Part shown: piece by piece, positions 1 through 11,657 of the stretch | How the letters are laid out: each line of letters starts with the position of its first letter | Position numbering within the stretch: position 1 is the stretch's first letter | From: Paraphysomonas bandaiensis | Taxonomy: Eukaryota; Chrysophyceae | DNA: 64,000 nt | Assembly: GCA_965644295.1 (NCBI GenBank) | Contig: CBFFRP010000363.1 | Location: 372,001-436,000 of the forward strand | Direction of reading: 5' to 3' | Made by a program: the position numbers and the translations under genes | The notes under the pieces: generated by a model | Seen by the model: only the letters and a program-made list of their open reading frames with translations | Databases searched by the model: none | What the model was told of the DNA's origin: nothing

Positions 1-2
1 CA

Positions 3-1355
3 GTGGGTGTAGATAAGTTTTTAGTAGAAGAGGAAGATGTTCCAAACGCTGGGGAGGCCTCAGTGGACGAAATATTTCAAATTCTTGCCGAGACATTTTC
101 CCTCGATTATTCCGTGCTGTCACCGAGTTCGAAATCTCCTGTAAAATCCTCGCACGACGACAGCAGTCCGTCTGACCGAAGTTGTGCTTCACCTGAGGTG
201 CACACGGAAGTTCTGGAGGACATTGGAGCGGTGCAGTTTAGGGATGATGAGAGTACTTTGTCTCGAACCCCTGATAACAGTGTCTCTCTTTTTCATCGCA
301 ATGTAGTACAGGGGAATGCTTTGAAACACATGGATGGTGTTAAGTCTCTTGAACTTATTGCAATCGAGGAGGCGCGGCGCCATATTTCAGAGCTCGAAAA
401 CCAGTATGCAATCCTAGAAGCGAAATATAGGAAAGAATTAGCTTGTAAAGTAAGCAGTAATGAGGCCCAAAGCCTTGTGGGTTCGATATTAGCGTCCACG
501 GTTCCTGCGATTGCAAAATCTCAAGTTTTAAAGGAAATAAGAGACAGCTTGTCGGTGGGACTAGCGAATGGTATCATTGCAATCGCAGCAGCCCACGTAG
601 CCACAGAAGAAGGTAGTGTGCGGAAAACAAAGGAGGAACGTGAGCAAGCTGAGTTGGAGATTCTTAGACGTTCGACTAGAGGAAAATGTGTACATGATTG
701 CGTGGATGCGTGGATAGAGCGAGGCAAGGCAAAGCATGTACTTCGTGCTCTGTGTGCTGAAAAGTCGGAGAAATTCGTAAAGGCGCTTGTAGTGAAGGAA
801 GTTTTGAAGTTGTCTGGGGTCGATGAGCCGTTCAAAAGGTTTGTACCGAGGGCAACTGATGATGAAAATATATATAATGACACATCTGGATGGAGGAGTA
901 GATATGAAGCACTCAGTGGCATGGCAGTCAAAGAGTATGAGCAAACACAACGAATTATAAAGCAGTTACAGCACCGATGTTTGACACTGGAGAGGCAGTT
1001 CTATGAGGGTAGAAATGAAGGTCGTAATGAGTCAGATACTGCCAGTTTGCCCCAGTCTATCGGAGGGGATATTGAAGACGTATTAGAACGGGATATAAAT
1101 AGTTATTTCTTCAGTTCTGATGATTTTAGTTTTGGTGAACACCCTGTGGAACAGTTTGATGAAAGCTGTGGGGATGTTCATACGGAGACACCAATTGGAG
1201 AGGATAGTGATGTGGTGAAACATAGTAAAGCTTCCATGCCCGAGAAGCAACAGTATAATGTATTGGATAGTGATTCTCTGGAAGATATCATGCCTGAAGT
1301 GATACAGCGGCTAAACCAAGTCACGGCCAAGTCTGAGCAGAAGGAAAATGATTGA
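3..1355 (+). CDS. Coiled-coil protein, C-terminal part, unidentified
   Basis: The frame is open from the window edge to a TGA, so the gene is cut at its 5' side and the true start is not visible. About 450 residues are seen. A glutamate/arginine-rich segment near residues 118-150 and another near 300-340 look like coiled coils. Between them lies a more conserved-looking alpha-helical stretch containing alanine-rich and charged segments. The C-terminal 110 residues are acidic and low in complexity. I recognise no catalytic motif, signal peptide or membrane segment. It may be a scaffold or vesicle-tethering type protein, but that is only a guess from composition. No intron is needed in the visible part. 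I am confident that it is coding and have no functional call. Confidence 0.75.
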   Translation: MGVDKFLVEEEDVPNAGEASVDEIFQILAETFSLDYSVLSPSSKSPVKSSHDDSSPSDRSCASPEVHTEVLEDIGAVQFRDDESTLSRTPDNSVSLFHRNVVQGNALKHMDGVKSLELIAIEEARRHISELENQYAILEAKYRKELACKVSSNEAQSLVGSILASTVPAIAKSQVLKEIRDSLSVGLANGIIAIAAAHVATEEGSVRKTKEEREQAELEILRRSTRGKCVHDCVDAWIERGKAKHVLRALCAEKSEKFVKALVVKEVLKLSGVDEPFKRFVPRATDDENIYNDTSGWRSRYEALSGMAVKEYEQTQRIIKQLQHRCLTLERQFYEGRNEGRNESDTASLPQSIGGDIEDVLERDINSYFFSSDDFSFGEHPVEQFDESCGDVHTETPIGEDSDVVKHSKASMPEKQQYNVLDSDSLEDIMPEVIQRLNQVTAKSEQKEND

Positions 1356-2828
1356 GATCAGTAGGATAAGCACAACTTATTTTATAGGAATATTTATACA
1401 TATGCGCTATACGTTCTCATTCGTGGTTTTTCATATTAAATTGCGATATTTCGATTTTTACTTATGGTAACTGTTTGTACTGCACAAGAGCTACCCAACT
1501 GTGTTTTTTAGTTTAAGTTAGAACATTGTGGAAGAAATGAAGTTTAATACTGATATTATGTTCAGCATATTCCAACTTTGTATCAAGTGTTGTTTCTGGA
1601 CATATCATATCGCTCACTCATTTCCAAATATCACATGTAGCGCAGATATCACATAATGGAATTCTCAAGCGTACCATAGCCAAGACAAATGCCATCATAA
1701 TGCTAACTTGTAAAAATGAAATTCACATCACGAATCACTGCTCCACGAAAGGTTTACTATATATATGTGGATATATTGTGGAAAGTATTTCTATTATGAT
1801 TAAAGAGCCTTAATAGTTCATTTTTTCTTCATGTTTATAAATCGAGTTAAATTTTCTTTGATTTGATAGTTGTGCGTGTGTTTACATCAGCAATGATTCA
1901 ATTTATCATTCATTGTCATGCACTAAGTCACTACAAGACTGCAAGATCTATTTTCACATCAAGAGCCTCGGAAAAAAGAGAACTGGTAACTGGAGAGTGG
2001 AGAGAACCCCATGTTACCATATCCGTCTCTGGAGTTTCCTCTCCCCTTGTATTCCTGGCTATATCCATCTCCGAGTCACTTGGGGCTGTCCACTTCTTCG
2101 CCTCCTCTGCCAGGTCTTCTTTTTATTTTTCACACAGTACTATGTAAACTGTGTGTATTTGTATAAACAGCACTGTCTGGCCACCATCAGCTACGCCCAT
2201 TTGAGAACCTTGTGGTGGCCAGGCACTGTACTGTATATCGTGTACGTATATAATGTATTGTCTATACATATCTCTGATGGAGGTTCAATTTCTTCGGCGT
2301 TTTCTGTTTGGTACTAATTATGGCTACTATTTTCAGTTTCTTCTTTCGATTTGGGCTCTGGGTCCAGAACTTCGAGGGTCTATTGCCAATATACAGAGTA
2401 TGCGACTTCACAGAGAGTTGGATTTTTGTCGGTGAATATTAGCTTTACGTATGCGAAGTGTTGTTGATAATGTAGGGTTGTTTGTGTGCAGTTTGAGTGT
2501 TGACTCACCCTTTGTCATACATTGTACTTAATGATACTTATAAAGAGTAACCGCGGTTGTGGTTGATTTAGGCAATGTTAGTTTGCTGACAACACTAAAT
2601 ATTTTTGTGTAGTTGTATGTGATGCATGATAGTGACTTGCAATTGCATTCTGATTGTGGTTTATGATCAGGGTGTATACAGAAAAGTTACAGAACACTTT
2701 TTCTCCTCTGATCTCCGCCAGTACTCTCATTATTGAATATCTGATTATTATTCTTGAGCTATTCGTAACTAGGGCTCTTACGTATATATCTAATTTGAAT
2801 ATAACTATATATGCTAGGTATCTAATGA
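1356..2828. other. AT-rich intergenic stretch
   Basis: The stretch holds no convincing gene. Overlapping short open frames around 1863-2435 lack any recognisable domain, splice logic or composition bias and are treated as chance. The only structure noted is the inverted repeat listed separately. Confidence 0.5.
2171..2228. repeat. Imperfect inverted repeat with 26-base loop
   Basis: The arms are 16 bases long and match at 14 positions, with a perfect 10-base core CTGGCCACCA answered by TGGTGGCCAG. It could form a hairpin in RNA or be the remnant of a small inverted-repeat element. No target-site duplication was found. Confidence 0.45.
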
Positions 2829-3346
2829 TCAAATGCCTGATTTCAGAATACTCTCATGGGTGACATATTCGCCGCGTGTACTGCTGCATATAGGCTGTTG
2901 AAGAACTCTACACAGTCCACTCTCCCCACCATGCTTGCTGAACGCCCCAATATTAGATCTAATCCCATCTTCCCTGATGTCTCCACTTGCATCCACCTGG
3001 GTATTGGGATCTTTTTCAACAAACCATATGCATGTTGAGCGACGTTTCTGCTCATAGGATATCTTCGACACTTCTCCTCCAATTGCCTGTATAGCTCACT
3101 CTTGTACTCCTTCCCACTACATTGCACAATCGACAGAATATCATATATCCACTGGTTGCTGCTTTCTCTCTCGCCTTGATTTATACCTGTGCTAGTGATC
3201 CTCTTCCACACACTATACCTTTCCTGTCCCCTCCTAACTATTCTCCCAATACCTAGTTACGCTAAACCTATTCGCCCTAACATATCTCCTGTCTAAACTC
3301 CTGATACTCTCATTCTTCTCTCCTCTCTAGCTTCTCGTACTTGCAT

Positions 3347-3510
3347 TCCCTCCTGCAGCATCCTAGCTTTTCCCGATAGCTTCTGCCCCGCTGCCAATAG
3401 CGCTGGGCCTCTACATGTTGTATCCACTTCCCTCCTGCAGCATCCTAGCTTTTCCCGATAGCTTCTGCCCCGCTGCCAATAGCGCTGGGCCTCTACATGT
3501 CGTATCCGCT
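3347..3510. repeat. 82-base tandem duplication (two copies)
   Basis: Two adjacent copies start at 3347 and 3429 and differ at only a few bases near their ends. The period is not a multiple of three, so the duplication shifts the frame of any protein read through it. This fits the view that the surrounding frame is decayed. Confidence 0.9.
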
Positions 3511-3772
3511 TCCCTACTCGATTTAGTACCGTCAGCTGGTTGAGTATTTTTAACGTCGTCTCCTTCCTATCACCTAGGCCCTTTAGATTCTGGAGCCAAT
3601 ACTTACACACCTGGTGCTGTGTCATAGTCAAACCTTCGTTCCCCAATCCTATCTCCAACTCTCTCAACATTAAGTCGCTGACACTCTCCCTCATTCTAGT
3701 AACCCCTAACTTCAGCAATTTCTTCTCTTCCCTCTTGCACTCTTCTACTCGTTCTGTCAATCTGCCCTTGTA

Positions 3773-3868
3773 CTAATAGTCCTCTGCATCATGGCTCCAT
3801 CAGATCCCCCTCATCTGGTTCTAATAGTCCTCTGCATCATGGCTCCATCAGATCCCCCTCATCTGGTT
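3773..3868. repeat. 48-base tandem duplication (two copies)
   Basis: Two essentially identical adjacent copies begin at 3773 and 3821 with the same opening CTAATAGTCCTCTGC. The near identity points to a recent duplication. Confidence 0.9.
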
Positions 3869-4041
3869 CTTTCATCAATTATCTCGTATTCTTACTCCGT
3901 GTTTCTCCCATCCAGAAGACCGGCTTCTGTTATCCCGTGCTTCTTCCTCATCTCCTCATTCTTCTCTCAGTTATAGCATTGGGGGCAGCTCCTCATAAAA
4001 ATAGAGCATCTTCCCTTTCTTCATCACTATTCCATAGCCCT

Positions 4042-4562
4042 CAACAAAGTCGGACTCGCACCTTTTCGTGGTGTTCTGGGGGACATGTACCGAAGATATT
4101 TCTTCGGGAACTAACGTGAGCCGCATATATAGTCAGCAGATATTGTTCTTCCCACTCATAGACTAATGGTTGTGTTGCACAAAGGGGACCTTTACGAACA
4201 AACAGGCATCTGGGACTGGGCCCACCTCAAGGGAATCCGGGGTATTGGATTGCCTGCTGAAGTCAAGTATCCGGGAATGGGCCTACCTGACGGCCATCCG
4301 GGGTTTGGGCTACCTGTTGAAGCATCCGGGCTGTTCACCTTAAGGTCTCAAATATCCTGAAGTCAGTAGACTTAAGGTATATCAACATTATGCTTGCTCT
4401 CTGCGTTGCCTTTGAGTGATAGAGTTAAAGCGGAGGCGGTCGCACCTTGGTGCTTACGGCGACGCACAAGCAGCCTCCGTAGCGCCAAATACTAGGATAT
4501 TAGTATTAAGTACTAGTAGAATTCTGTTTAGCTTTAACACTTACATGCCTATTACTAAATAT
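4042..4562 (+). mobile_element. Structured interspersed repeat, copy A
   Basis: This is one of four related copies (others near 29.5, 43.6 and 44.1 kb). It opens with CAACAAAGTCGG and ends near CCTATTACTAAAT, with no terminal inverted repeats and no conserved reading frame. A 5' hairpin at 4090-4107 pairs CCGAAGA with TCTTCGG. A 3' stem pairs CGGAGGC (4431-4437) with GCCTCCG (4473-4479) around the most conserved core of the family. That core is also found at the 3' end of the retrotransposon near 13.5 kb, so the element is probably a non-autonomous, SINE-like partner of that LINE. No poly(A) tail or RNA polymerase III boxes were recognised. Confidence 0.7.
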
Positions 4563-5797
4563 TCATATATATTATATATATATACTACTCCATAATCTCC
4601 ACATCGCTTGTTTTCTTGCAACGCGTCACCCACTGTCCTTGATCCCTTACCGAGGTTCACATTTCCTCCCTGTTAATCTCTCTTGTGGTAGCTAATCGTT
4701 GTCTCTCTCTTACCCATTCGGGCCCTCTAGTCTCTTCCTTCGTTTTTATTTCTTCTCAATATTCATGCTTCGTACTCCACATATACTCCATAACTTTCTC
4801 GTCTTCTATCTGGAAACACTTATTCGTCTTGAATTCCTAACTCACTAAACTTCGAGACTGTTTATCTAAAAGTACCTATTTTCCCATACCTAATTCTAGA
4901 AGCGGTTTCCTTACCACAAATTAGTCTTCTACCTCTGGAAATAGTCATTTAGGAACCCCTTAACATCCTACTATAGATTAAAATGTATCATCCTGCAGAA
5001 TACCTACTCTGTATGTATACTTTAGGGAACACCATAAACGTCCGTATGTACGGATAGTCCCGGTACACTCCAATCCTATATCTGGCCTTAATACTCATAT
5101 CTTCTAATTTGATCATAACTACTATCTACCTCCCATATCATTTTACTACCAACACTACTTCATCCCTATCTTTGTACCGTAAGAGCCCATAAATTACCCA
5201 TTTTAGCTACAAGTAGAAAGGCTTAAGTCTTGATAAACTATTAGCGAGAGGTATCCAACTGTAATAACTGTACATATTAATCAAGTATTCAATTACAGGC
5301 ATCGAAAGATTGAAAGTAACAATTACGCAAGCCTTATTGTCTTTGTTTGACAGCATAGTCATGTTACTGACTAGTACTGAACATGGAATATACACATGTA
5401 TTTAGCTGCTGATTAATGATACTAATATACTGTCAATATATTGCAATTATACTGTCTGACCGATTAGAAAATTATGGCAATATTATTGATGGCAAGCTAT
5501 CGAACGATATACCGTTCCTCAGCCCAGCTTAGTGGTACAATGATAGGCAACAGTTTAGATGTGGAGACAAATATTCGCAATAATACATTGCCCATTCTGC
5601 ATTGCCGCGCCCATAAAACTTTCGAGGTATAACCAACAATACGAAGATCTATTTCTGAATACTTTTAAATACTTACTCTCCCAAGACAGGTGTGTTGTCA
5701 TGAATTCGCACCATATACCACTTTGCAAGTATTTTCAAGGTCAGCACTAAGAACAATATTAAATTATTTTACAAAATCAAAATGCGGAATTTTTGTT
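4563..5797. other. Gene-poor AT-rich stretch
   Basis: The first part continues the decayed reverse-strand frame. From about 5160 to the end of the membrane protein gene nothing is recognised except the short repeat at 5380-5500. Confidence 0.4.
5380..5500 (+). repeat. Dispersed repeat, pair member 1
   Basis: About 110 bases resemble the segment near 16888-17005. Both carry GGAATATAC, then TTTAGCTGCTG, then a stretch ending with the ATTGATGG block. Similarity is clear but diverged, as for an old transposon remnant. Neither copy encodes protein. Confidence 0.5.
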
Positions 5798-6283
5798 TTA
5801 ATGTCGGGGCCAAAACCATGCCACAAGTACTCCTACTAGAGCAATACAACCACCCAAGTAGTCTCCAGTATCAGGCACAAAATGGTCAAACAAAACGGTC
5901 CAGCAGTAGCTCAATACAATAAAAAAACCTCCATACACAGCATATACCCTGCCAAAATTATCGGATGGTTGGAATGTGGGCACAAATCCATATACGATCA
6001 AAATAGCTGAGCCCATAACGACAAATAGAAAACCACTGCTGCCTCTCTGTTTCACTCCTCTCCACACCAAGTAACCCCCACCAATCTCACAGATACCCGC
6101 CAATATAAATAAAAATAATGAGAGTGCTGCTTCTTTCCAAGTGAGTGAGTTCTGTGCGGATCCAACAGCATCGTTATCATCATCAGCAGCAGCAGCAGTA
6201 GCAGCGACTGTGTGATCTAACGGCATAAACGGTAACCCCGTCATACTAATACCCAAACATACGCCTGGTGACCCTGCATACAC
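5798..6283 (-). CDS. YnfA/UPF0060-family small membrane protein
   Basis: This intronless 161-residue protein has a family-typical C-terminal domain of about 110 residues with four predicted membrane helices (near residues 50-70, 80-98, 112-130 and 140-158). Diagnostic pieces are the AGICEIGGGYLVW segment in helix 1 and GRVYAVYGG before helix 3, which match the bacterial YnfA family closely. That family is related to small multidrug-resistance transporters, but its substrate is not settled. The N-terminal 45 residues are an alanine/aspartate-rich extension absent from bacterial members; the start could also be the methionine at residue 14. A mostly bacterial family and the lack of introns make an ancient transfer possible, though the family is scattered among eukaryotes too. 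Confidence 0.85.
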   Translation of the reverse strand: MYAGSPGVCLGISMTGLPFMPLDHTVAATAAAADDDNDAVGSAQNSLTWKEAALSLFLFILAGICEIGGGYLVWRGVKQRGSSGFLFVVMGSAILIVYGFVPTFQPSDNFGRVYAVYGGFFIVLSYCWTVLFDHFVPDTGDYLGGCIALVGVLVAWFWPRH

Positions 6284-6510
6284 AGTCAGAGATATAAGGG
6301 GGGGTCATGTTGCAACTCTGTTTGTAATGGTTGAGTGAGCTGCCATGATGATCGTGATAATGTATGGAACAAGACGTTAAACAGTATTATCACAATATTG
6401 GTATTTTCTGTGGATAAAATGTGTTAAAACTACAAAAAAAGCCACTTTTCTCGACTAAATATTCCAGTGGATTTTCAGTTATAGTATATTTCTTCAAAAG
6501 AAAAAAGAAT

Positions 6511-6582
6511 GGGGAAATCCGGGATTCGAACCCGGGACCTCTCGCACCCAAAGCGAGAATCATACCCCTAGACCAATTTCCC
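6511..6582 (-). tRNA. tRNA-Pro(UGG)
   Basis: The minus strand folds into a full cloverleaf of 72 bases including the discriminator. The acceptor stem is GGGAAAT with ATTTCCC. The anticodon arm is CTCGC, loop TTTGGGT, GCGAG, giving anticodon UGG. The T arm is CCGGG, loop TTCGAAT, CCCGG. The discriminator base is C, as in eukaryotic proline tRNAs. There is no intron, and the CCA is not encoded. The internal A and B boxes are intact, and T runs lie about 13 bases further on in the 3' direction, so it should be transcribed by RNA polymerase III. Confidence 0.97.
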
Positions 6583-6785
6583 ACACCACTCATATCTACT
6601 CGCGATAAATATGATAATATAAATGTGTAAATAGAATTGATATGAGAAGGGGCTGTATGCTATATACAGTATGTACCATACAGATATATCTGCATGTAGG
6701 CGTCTATACCTGTGTATCCATCACCTCATATCATACATGCATATCATTCATAATCAGAGTGCGGAGAAACCAAAACACTCACACC

Positions 6786-9700
6786 ATGCTACAATTCCCT
6801 ACCAAATATCCTTGGCGTCTATTCCATCGATTAACCCTCTCTGGTGCCTCCTCTATTAGCACTAGAAGTATCAGTAGCGTATGTATTAACAGTGATAGCT
6901 GGATCAGAAGGGGGGATGTGAAGAGGGGTGTTAGAGGAGTTAGCAGCATCCCTTCTCATGCGCGTGTTGTGGTGATAGGAGGAGGTATCATTGGGACTTC
7001 CATTACCTACCATCTCGCACCACTCGGTGATATAGTGATGCTTGAACAGCACCAGCTCACAGCTGGAACCACCTGGTATGAGACTTGACTGTGACAAGAA
7101 TGTCTATGGTTTGATTATCTACAGGCATGCAGCGGGTCTTATGGTTACCTTTGGCTCTACTTCTGAGACGACAACAGAAATAAGAAAATACAGCAAGCAT
7201 TTGTACAGCACATTAGAACAAGAAACTGGACTCTCTACGGGATTCAAACCTTGCGGTATTCATTACGTACACAGCAATTGCACTTTCTGAATATTGTATA
7301 GGATTCATTGAGTTAGCCCCTAACGCAGATAGACTGGAAGAGTACCGGCGAATAGCTGATTTCAACCGCAAATGTGGAGTGGATGTGCAAGAGATATCTG
7401 GTCAAGAAGTGCGAGACCTGTTCCCCTTATGCAGGGTAGATGACATCCTATCCGGGTTCTACGTTCCCACAGACGGTCGAGTGAACCCAGTTGATGCTGC
7501 GATGTCTCTCGCCAAGGGAGCGCGCATGAAGGGGGCAAAGATAATCGAGGGGGTAACAGTAGCTGGTGTGACCGAGCGTGTAGTAAATGGACGGCGCAGT
7601 GTGTCAGGAGTTATCACATCTGATGGTAATATTCGTTTACACTTGCGTGCTCTTGTACTTCTTCTGTTGGGACTATATCTGTATGTTGGTTGCCTTAGCA
7701 CTGTGTAATACAGGACACATTATTGAGGCGGATTACGTTGTTAATTGTGCCGGGATGTGGGCTCGACAGCTCGGCGAGGTCAACGGCGTCTGCATCCCCA
7801 ACCAGGCAGCGGAGCATTACTACGTTGTCACTGGTGAGAGGCGTCTTGTGTTTTTGTGGTATAATCATTTTGCTCTATCGGCGTGATTGTCAACTTTTAC
7901 AATGATTGGTGCTACGTGTTTGTCCAGAGCGAATGCCGGAGGTTGACCCATCATGGCCTGTTGTCGAAGATCCTTCCTCTCATACTTACATACGGCCTGA
8001 AGGTGGTGGGCTCATGGTATGTGTCTGAATAAGTACTTCACTTTGTGGTAATAATAGCTGCTCTGCTTCGTGCATACCTCAGGTCGGTCTATTTGAACCC
8101 AAGGCAGCATCGTGGAACATTAGCCGCATACCTCAAAATTTCTCATTCGGTGAGATTACTCCAGATTTGGAACGCATGGCTCCATTTGTGGAGACTGCCA
8201 TGAGCCGCGTTCCCGCCACTCTTACTGCGGGTACTCCGTTACCACAATCTCTGTGAATGTTACTTATACTGCATGTAGGGATGAAAACATTCTTCTGTGG
8301 TCCAGAATCATTTACTCCAGACCTTGGTCCTATAGTGGGAGAGGCCCCTGAGATCAAGAATTACTTTGTGGCCGCTGGATTGAATTCCATTGGCATCATA
8401 TCTGCTGGTGGTCTGGGACGCATTGTAGCTAACTGGATTTCCAATGGAAAGCCCGACGTTGATGTGACTGCGATGAATATAAACCGCATGCATAAGTACC
8501 AGAATACACCGGAGTACCGAGGGGCTCGAGTGATCGAGTCGCTGGCAATGGTGTATCAGTGTCATTATCCCTACAAAAAGAAAGAGACCGCGAGAAACGT
8601 CAAGAAGACTCCATTCTATGATCGTATGTTGAATAAAGGGGCAGTGTTTAATGATATCAGTGGGTGGGAAGTACCGGACTACTTTGACGAAACTTGCGAT
8701 GGTAGTGTTGTACACACTTGGGGGAAGCCACAATTCTTTGATGCGTGGCGAAGAGAGCATGTGGCATGCAGAGAAACTGTTGCTCTATTTGATATGTCAT
8801 TCATGAGTAAGTTCATGGTTCAAGGGAGAGACGCCGGTGAGTGTCTTAACAGGTGTGCACTTCATAAGTATGTGACGACATGTGATGTGATGTTGCTTTG
8901 CTCAGACTGTGCACTGCCGATATCAATGGTTCTGTGGACACAATAACGTACACCCAATTTCTCAATGACGATAGCAGAATGGAGGCTGATGTTACTGTCT
9001 GCAAGATGGAAGCAGACAAGTTTTTGGTTATTGCCACAGACACTATGCATCGACATGTAGAGAGCTGGCTGGATAGAAATTTGGATCCAACAGGAACAAA
9101 GCATGTTATATCGAGCGATGTGACTGGTGGTTTTGCACAACTTAATATCCAAGGTATGCTGAGGCCTGCTGTGCGACATGTGCCACATGGGGTCATGTGA
9201 TTTTTGTGAATTTGTAGGCCCCCTGTCACGCCAGATGATGCAGCGGCTGACTGACACAGATATGAGTGATAAAGCGTTTCCCTTCCGCACTGCCAGAGAG
9301 GTGGCAATAGGATATGCAAGGGCTGTATGCGCTCGTATAACTTATGTACGCACTTTGTTTGTCACGTCTTGAATGGGTTGTGTGATGGTGCATGTTGTTC
9401 AGGTTGGTGAGTTGGGGTACGAGCTGCACATTCCAACAGCATTCGCGCTCCATATATATGACCGGTATGTTTTTCGATTACAATTACCGTATTTTAAGTG
9501 TTGGCAACAGGGTTGTCAAAGTCGGTGCAGAATTCGGGCTAACACATGCTGGACTAAAGGCATTGGGAAGCCTGCGCATGGAGAAGGCTTATCGCGACTT
9601 TGGCCACGATATGGACAATATGGATAGGTATATCTCTAGACTTTGTAGCTATAACGTCGTAGTACTTGCTGATATATGTGATTTTTGCAGTTTGATGGAA

Positions 9701-10090
9701 GTGGGCCTTGGTTTTACTGCCGACTTTTCTAAACCGGGTGGATTCATTGGTGATAAGGGGGTACTGCATCAGAAAAAGTTTTTGAAGGAACAAAAGGGCT
9801 TGCCTCGGCGATTAGTTCAAATTCTTGTTCAGGACCCAGAAGTTATGTTGTACCATGGCGAGGTGCTCTTTCGAAATGACCAAGTAGTTGGAGACGTTCG
9901 GGTTGGTTCCTATGGACATACACTTGGAGGTGCAGTGGGGCTTGCTATGATAGAACTGAAAGACGGCGTTGTGAATAAATCTTATATTGAGAGCGGAAAG
10001 TGGGAGGTACAAGTGGCAGGAAAATTGTACCCCGTGAAGGCTTCTTTGAGTCCCCTTTATGACCCAAAAAATGAAAGAATTAAGTCGTAG
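6786..10090 (+). CDS. SARDH: Sarcosine dehydrogenase, mitochondrial (SARDH-like)
   Basis: This FAD- and folate-dependent enzyme oxidatively demethylates sarcosine to glycine in the mitochondrial matrix. Twelve exons join to 876 residues: 6786-7075, 7125-7255, 7302-7625, 7714-7833, 7928-8016, 8083-8230, 8279-8852, 8906-9153, 9218-9345, 9403-9464, 9511-9627 and 9691-10090. All introns are GT-AG and 46 to 94 bases long. The first 55 residues are rich in Arg and Ser with no acids early on, as in a targeting presequence. The dinucleotide-binding motif GGGIIGTS follows near residue 62. The covalent-FAD region LTAGTTWHAAG is next. A GcvT-like folate-binding half contains VGELGYELHIP, and the end DPKNERIK matches SARDH better than dimethylglycine dehydrogenase. 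Dimethylglycine dehydrogenase is the main alternative. Length is close to the animal enzyme. Confidence 0.88.
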
Positions 10091-11050
10091 GTTTTGGCGC
10101 TTGGTAGAATGTGTGAATTCACAGTGTCGTGGACACCGTTTATGGGCACCACCATGTAGGTTGGGTTTTATTGCGTTACCTGCCTCCATTATAGTCCACA
10201 ACTCGTCAAGTTGTGGTACAAATTGAGTGCAATATATACTCGTATTATTCACCTTTGGTATAGCTTAACTATTTTATCGCTCATCATGCTCAAAAATAAT
10301 AAATATATTAGCTTCTCTATGATGATTTCATTTTTCAATTTTTATATATAACAACCGTCATGTCTTCCTGCACGGGCATTCGTTCGAATCTTAACCCAAG
10401 TTTATCTAAAATCCAGGTTTTTTGGCCTGTTGTGGATTGAATAGAACACTCTTATCTCCACATGAATACACATGAATAATATAGTTTTTTATCTTACACG
10501 AATACTATTTGTGCTGAGCTTAGCAGTATGATGCGATATATATATTGTGCATTTGAAGTGAGCTAATAGTGTGCAATAGGTAAAATTAAGTCATGGGCGT
10601 AACGGGAGAATATAGTTACAAAGAAGTATATTCAGATACTGATGTGTCATTATGTAAGATATAGGAGTGACAGATGAACATATGATGAACAGATGGTGCT
10701 GAGAACAGATGTCCACCAGATGTTACATGAATGTGCTGTGAAGTGTTTAGATTAATAATTATAATTCTTACTTGTAAGCGCATTGTGTTAATAAAGCAAG
10801 GTTAACTAAAGTGAAATGTCCAATTCTAACAAAATTCGCAACACAAGAGGATTATTAGGCAGTGCTCTTACTTATAGCGATGTACAATGACCAACTGCCA
10901 AAATTATTGTTTTCATTCTCATGAAATTGTTGTTTAGTAAAATTTGTTTTTTAGTAAAAGCGTTGTGAATTGAAGATGTAAGAAATAAAACGATAAAATC
11001 GGAACTAAAGCAAAAATACCAAACTATTTACAAGACACTTTTTTCATTCA
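10091..11050. other. AT-rich intergenic stretch
   Basis: The stretch follows the sarcosine dehydrogenase stop. It contains AATAAATA-like sequence near 10295 that could serve for polyadenylation. No gene, repeat or RNA was recognised. Confidence 0.5.
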
Positions 11051-11330
11051 AAGTATAATTGGTGCTTTATGGAAACTGGAATTATGTCAAAAGTGTGGGC
11101 TATAGTTATATATAAAACTACAAAAAGTGGAGAACATACAAAGATGGTACGAAAAATGCTAGAATGAAGTAATATTGAAGTACGAGATATAAGTATAATT
11201 GGTGCTTTATGGAAACTGGAATTATGTCGAAAATGTGGGCTATAGATATATATAAAACTACAAAAGTTGAGAACATACAAAGATGGTACGAAAAATGCTA
11301 GAATGAAGTAATCTTGAAGTACGAGAAACA
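11051..11330. repeat. About 138-base tandem duplication (two copies)
   Basis: Two adjacent copies, about 11051-11190 and 11191-11330, both start AAGTATAATTGGTGC and differ by only a few substitutions and one or two single-base indels. They contain no open frame longer than expected by chance. The low divergence suggests a recent event. Confidence 0.9.
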
Positions 11331-11657
11331 TTCTTCGACAACTAATGCAACTTAATTGTGTTTGTTACAGCAGAATTTTGATGGATATAGGATTCTTACC
11401 ACCGCCACTCCAGCCACCATACGACTGTGGTCAAGACTATAACACATTAATTCCTACCAAAGGTTTCAACCGTACTCGGTTTATGTATATTGAATTTTTC
11501 TCTTATTAATATGTAGTGATAAAATGAATTAAACAGATTTGTGTTTAAATATGCACAGTGTTTGATAATATCTTTATATAGCAATTGTTACTCTGACATA
11601 ATAGTACTTACACCAGTATAACCTTTAAGGGCATACCAACTCAGTTATATACAACAA

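Larger units (their letters stand above)
2829..5160 (-). pseudogene. Degenerate reverse-strand coding region, unknown family
   Basis: Read on the minus strand, this region contains consecutive open segments rich in Glu, Lys and Arg (about 155 residues at 3293-3760 and 122 residues at 2843-3211). Similarly charged frames interrupted by stops continue through about 4620-5160. Composition is coding-like, but no single frame stays open and I recognise no domain. Two in-place tandem duplications and one inserted interspersed repeat lie inside it. It looks like an old, decayed gene, possibly a gag-like protein of a mobile element, but that identity is speculation. An alternative is several unrelated chance frames in pyrimidine-rich DNA. 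Confidence 0.3.

Noticed and set aside
1863-2435. Overlapping plus-strand open frames
   Set aside because: No domain, no splice continuity, and serine/leucine-rich composition typical of chance frames in this DNA.
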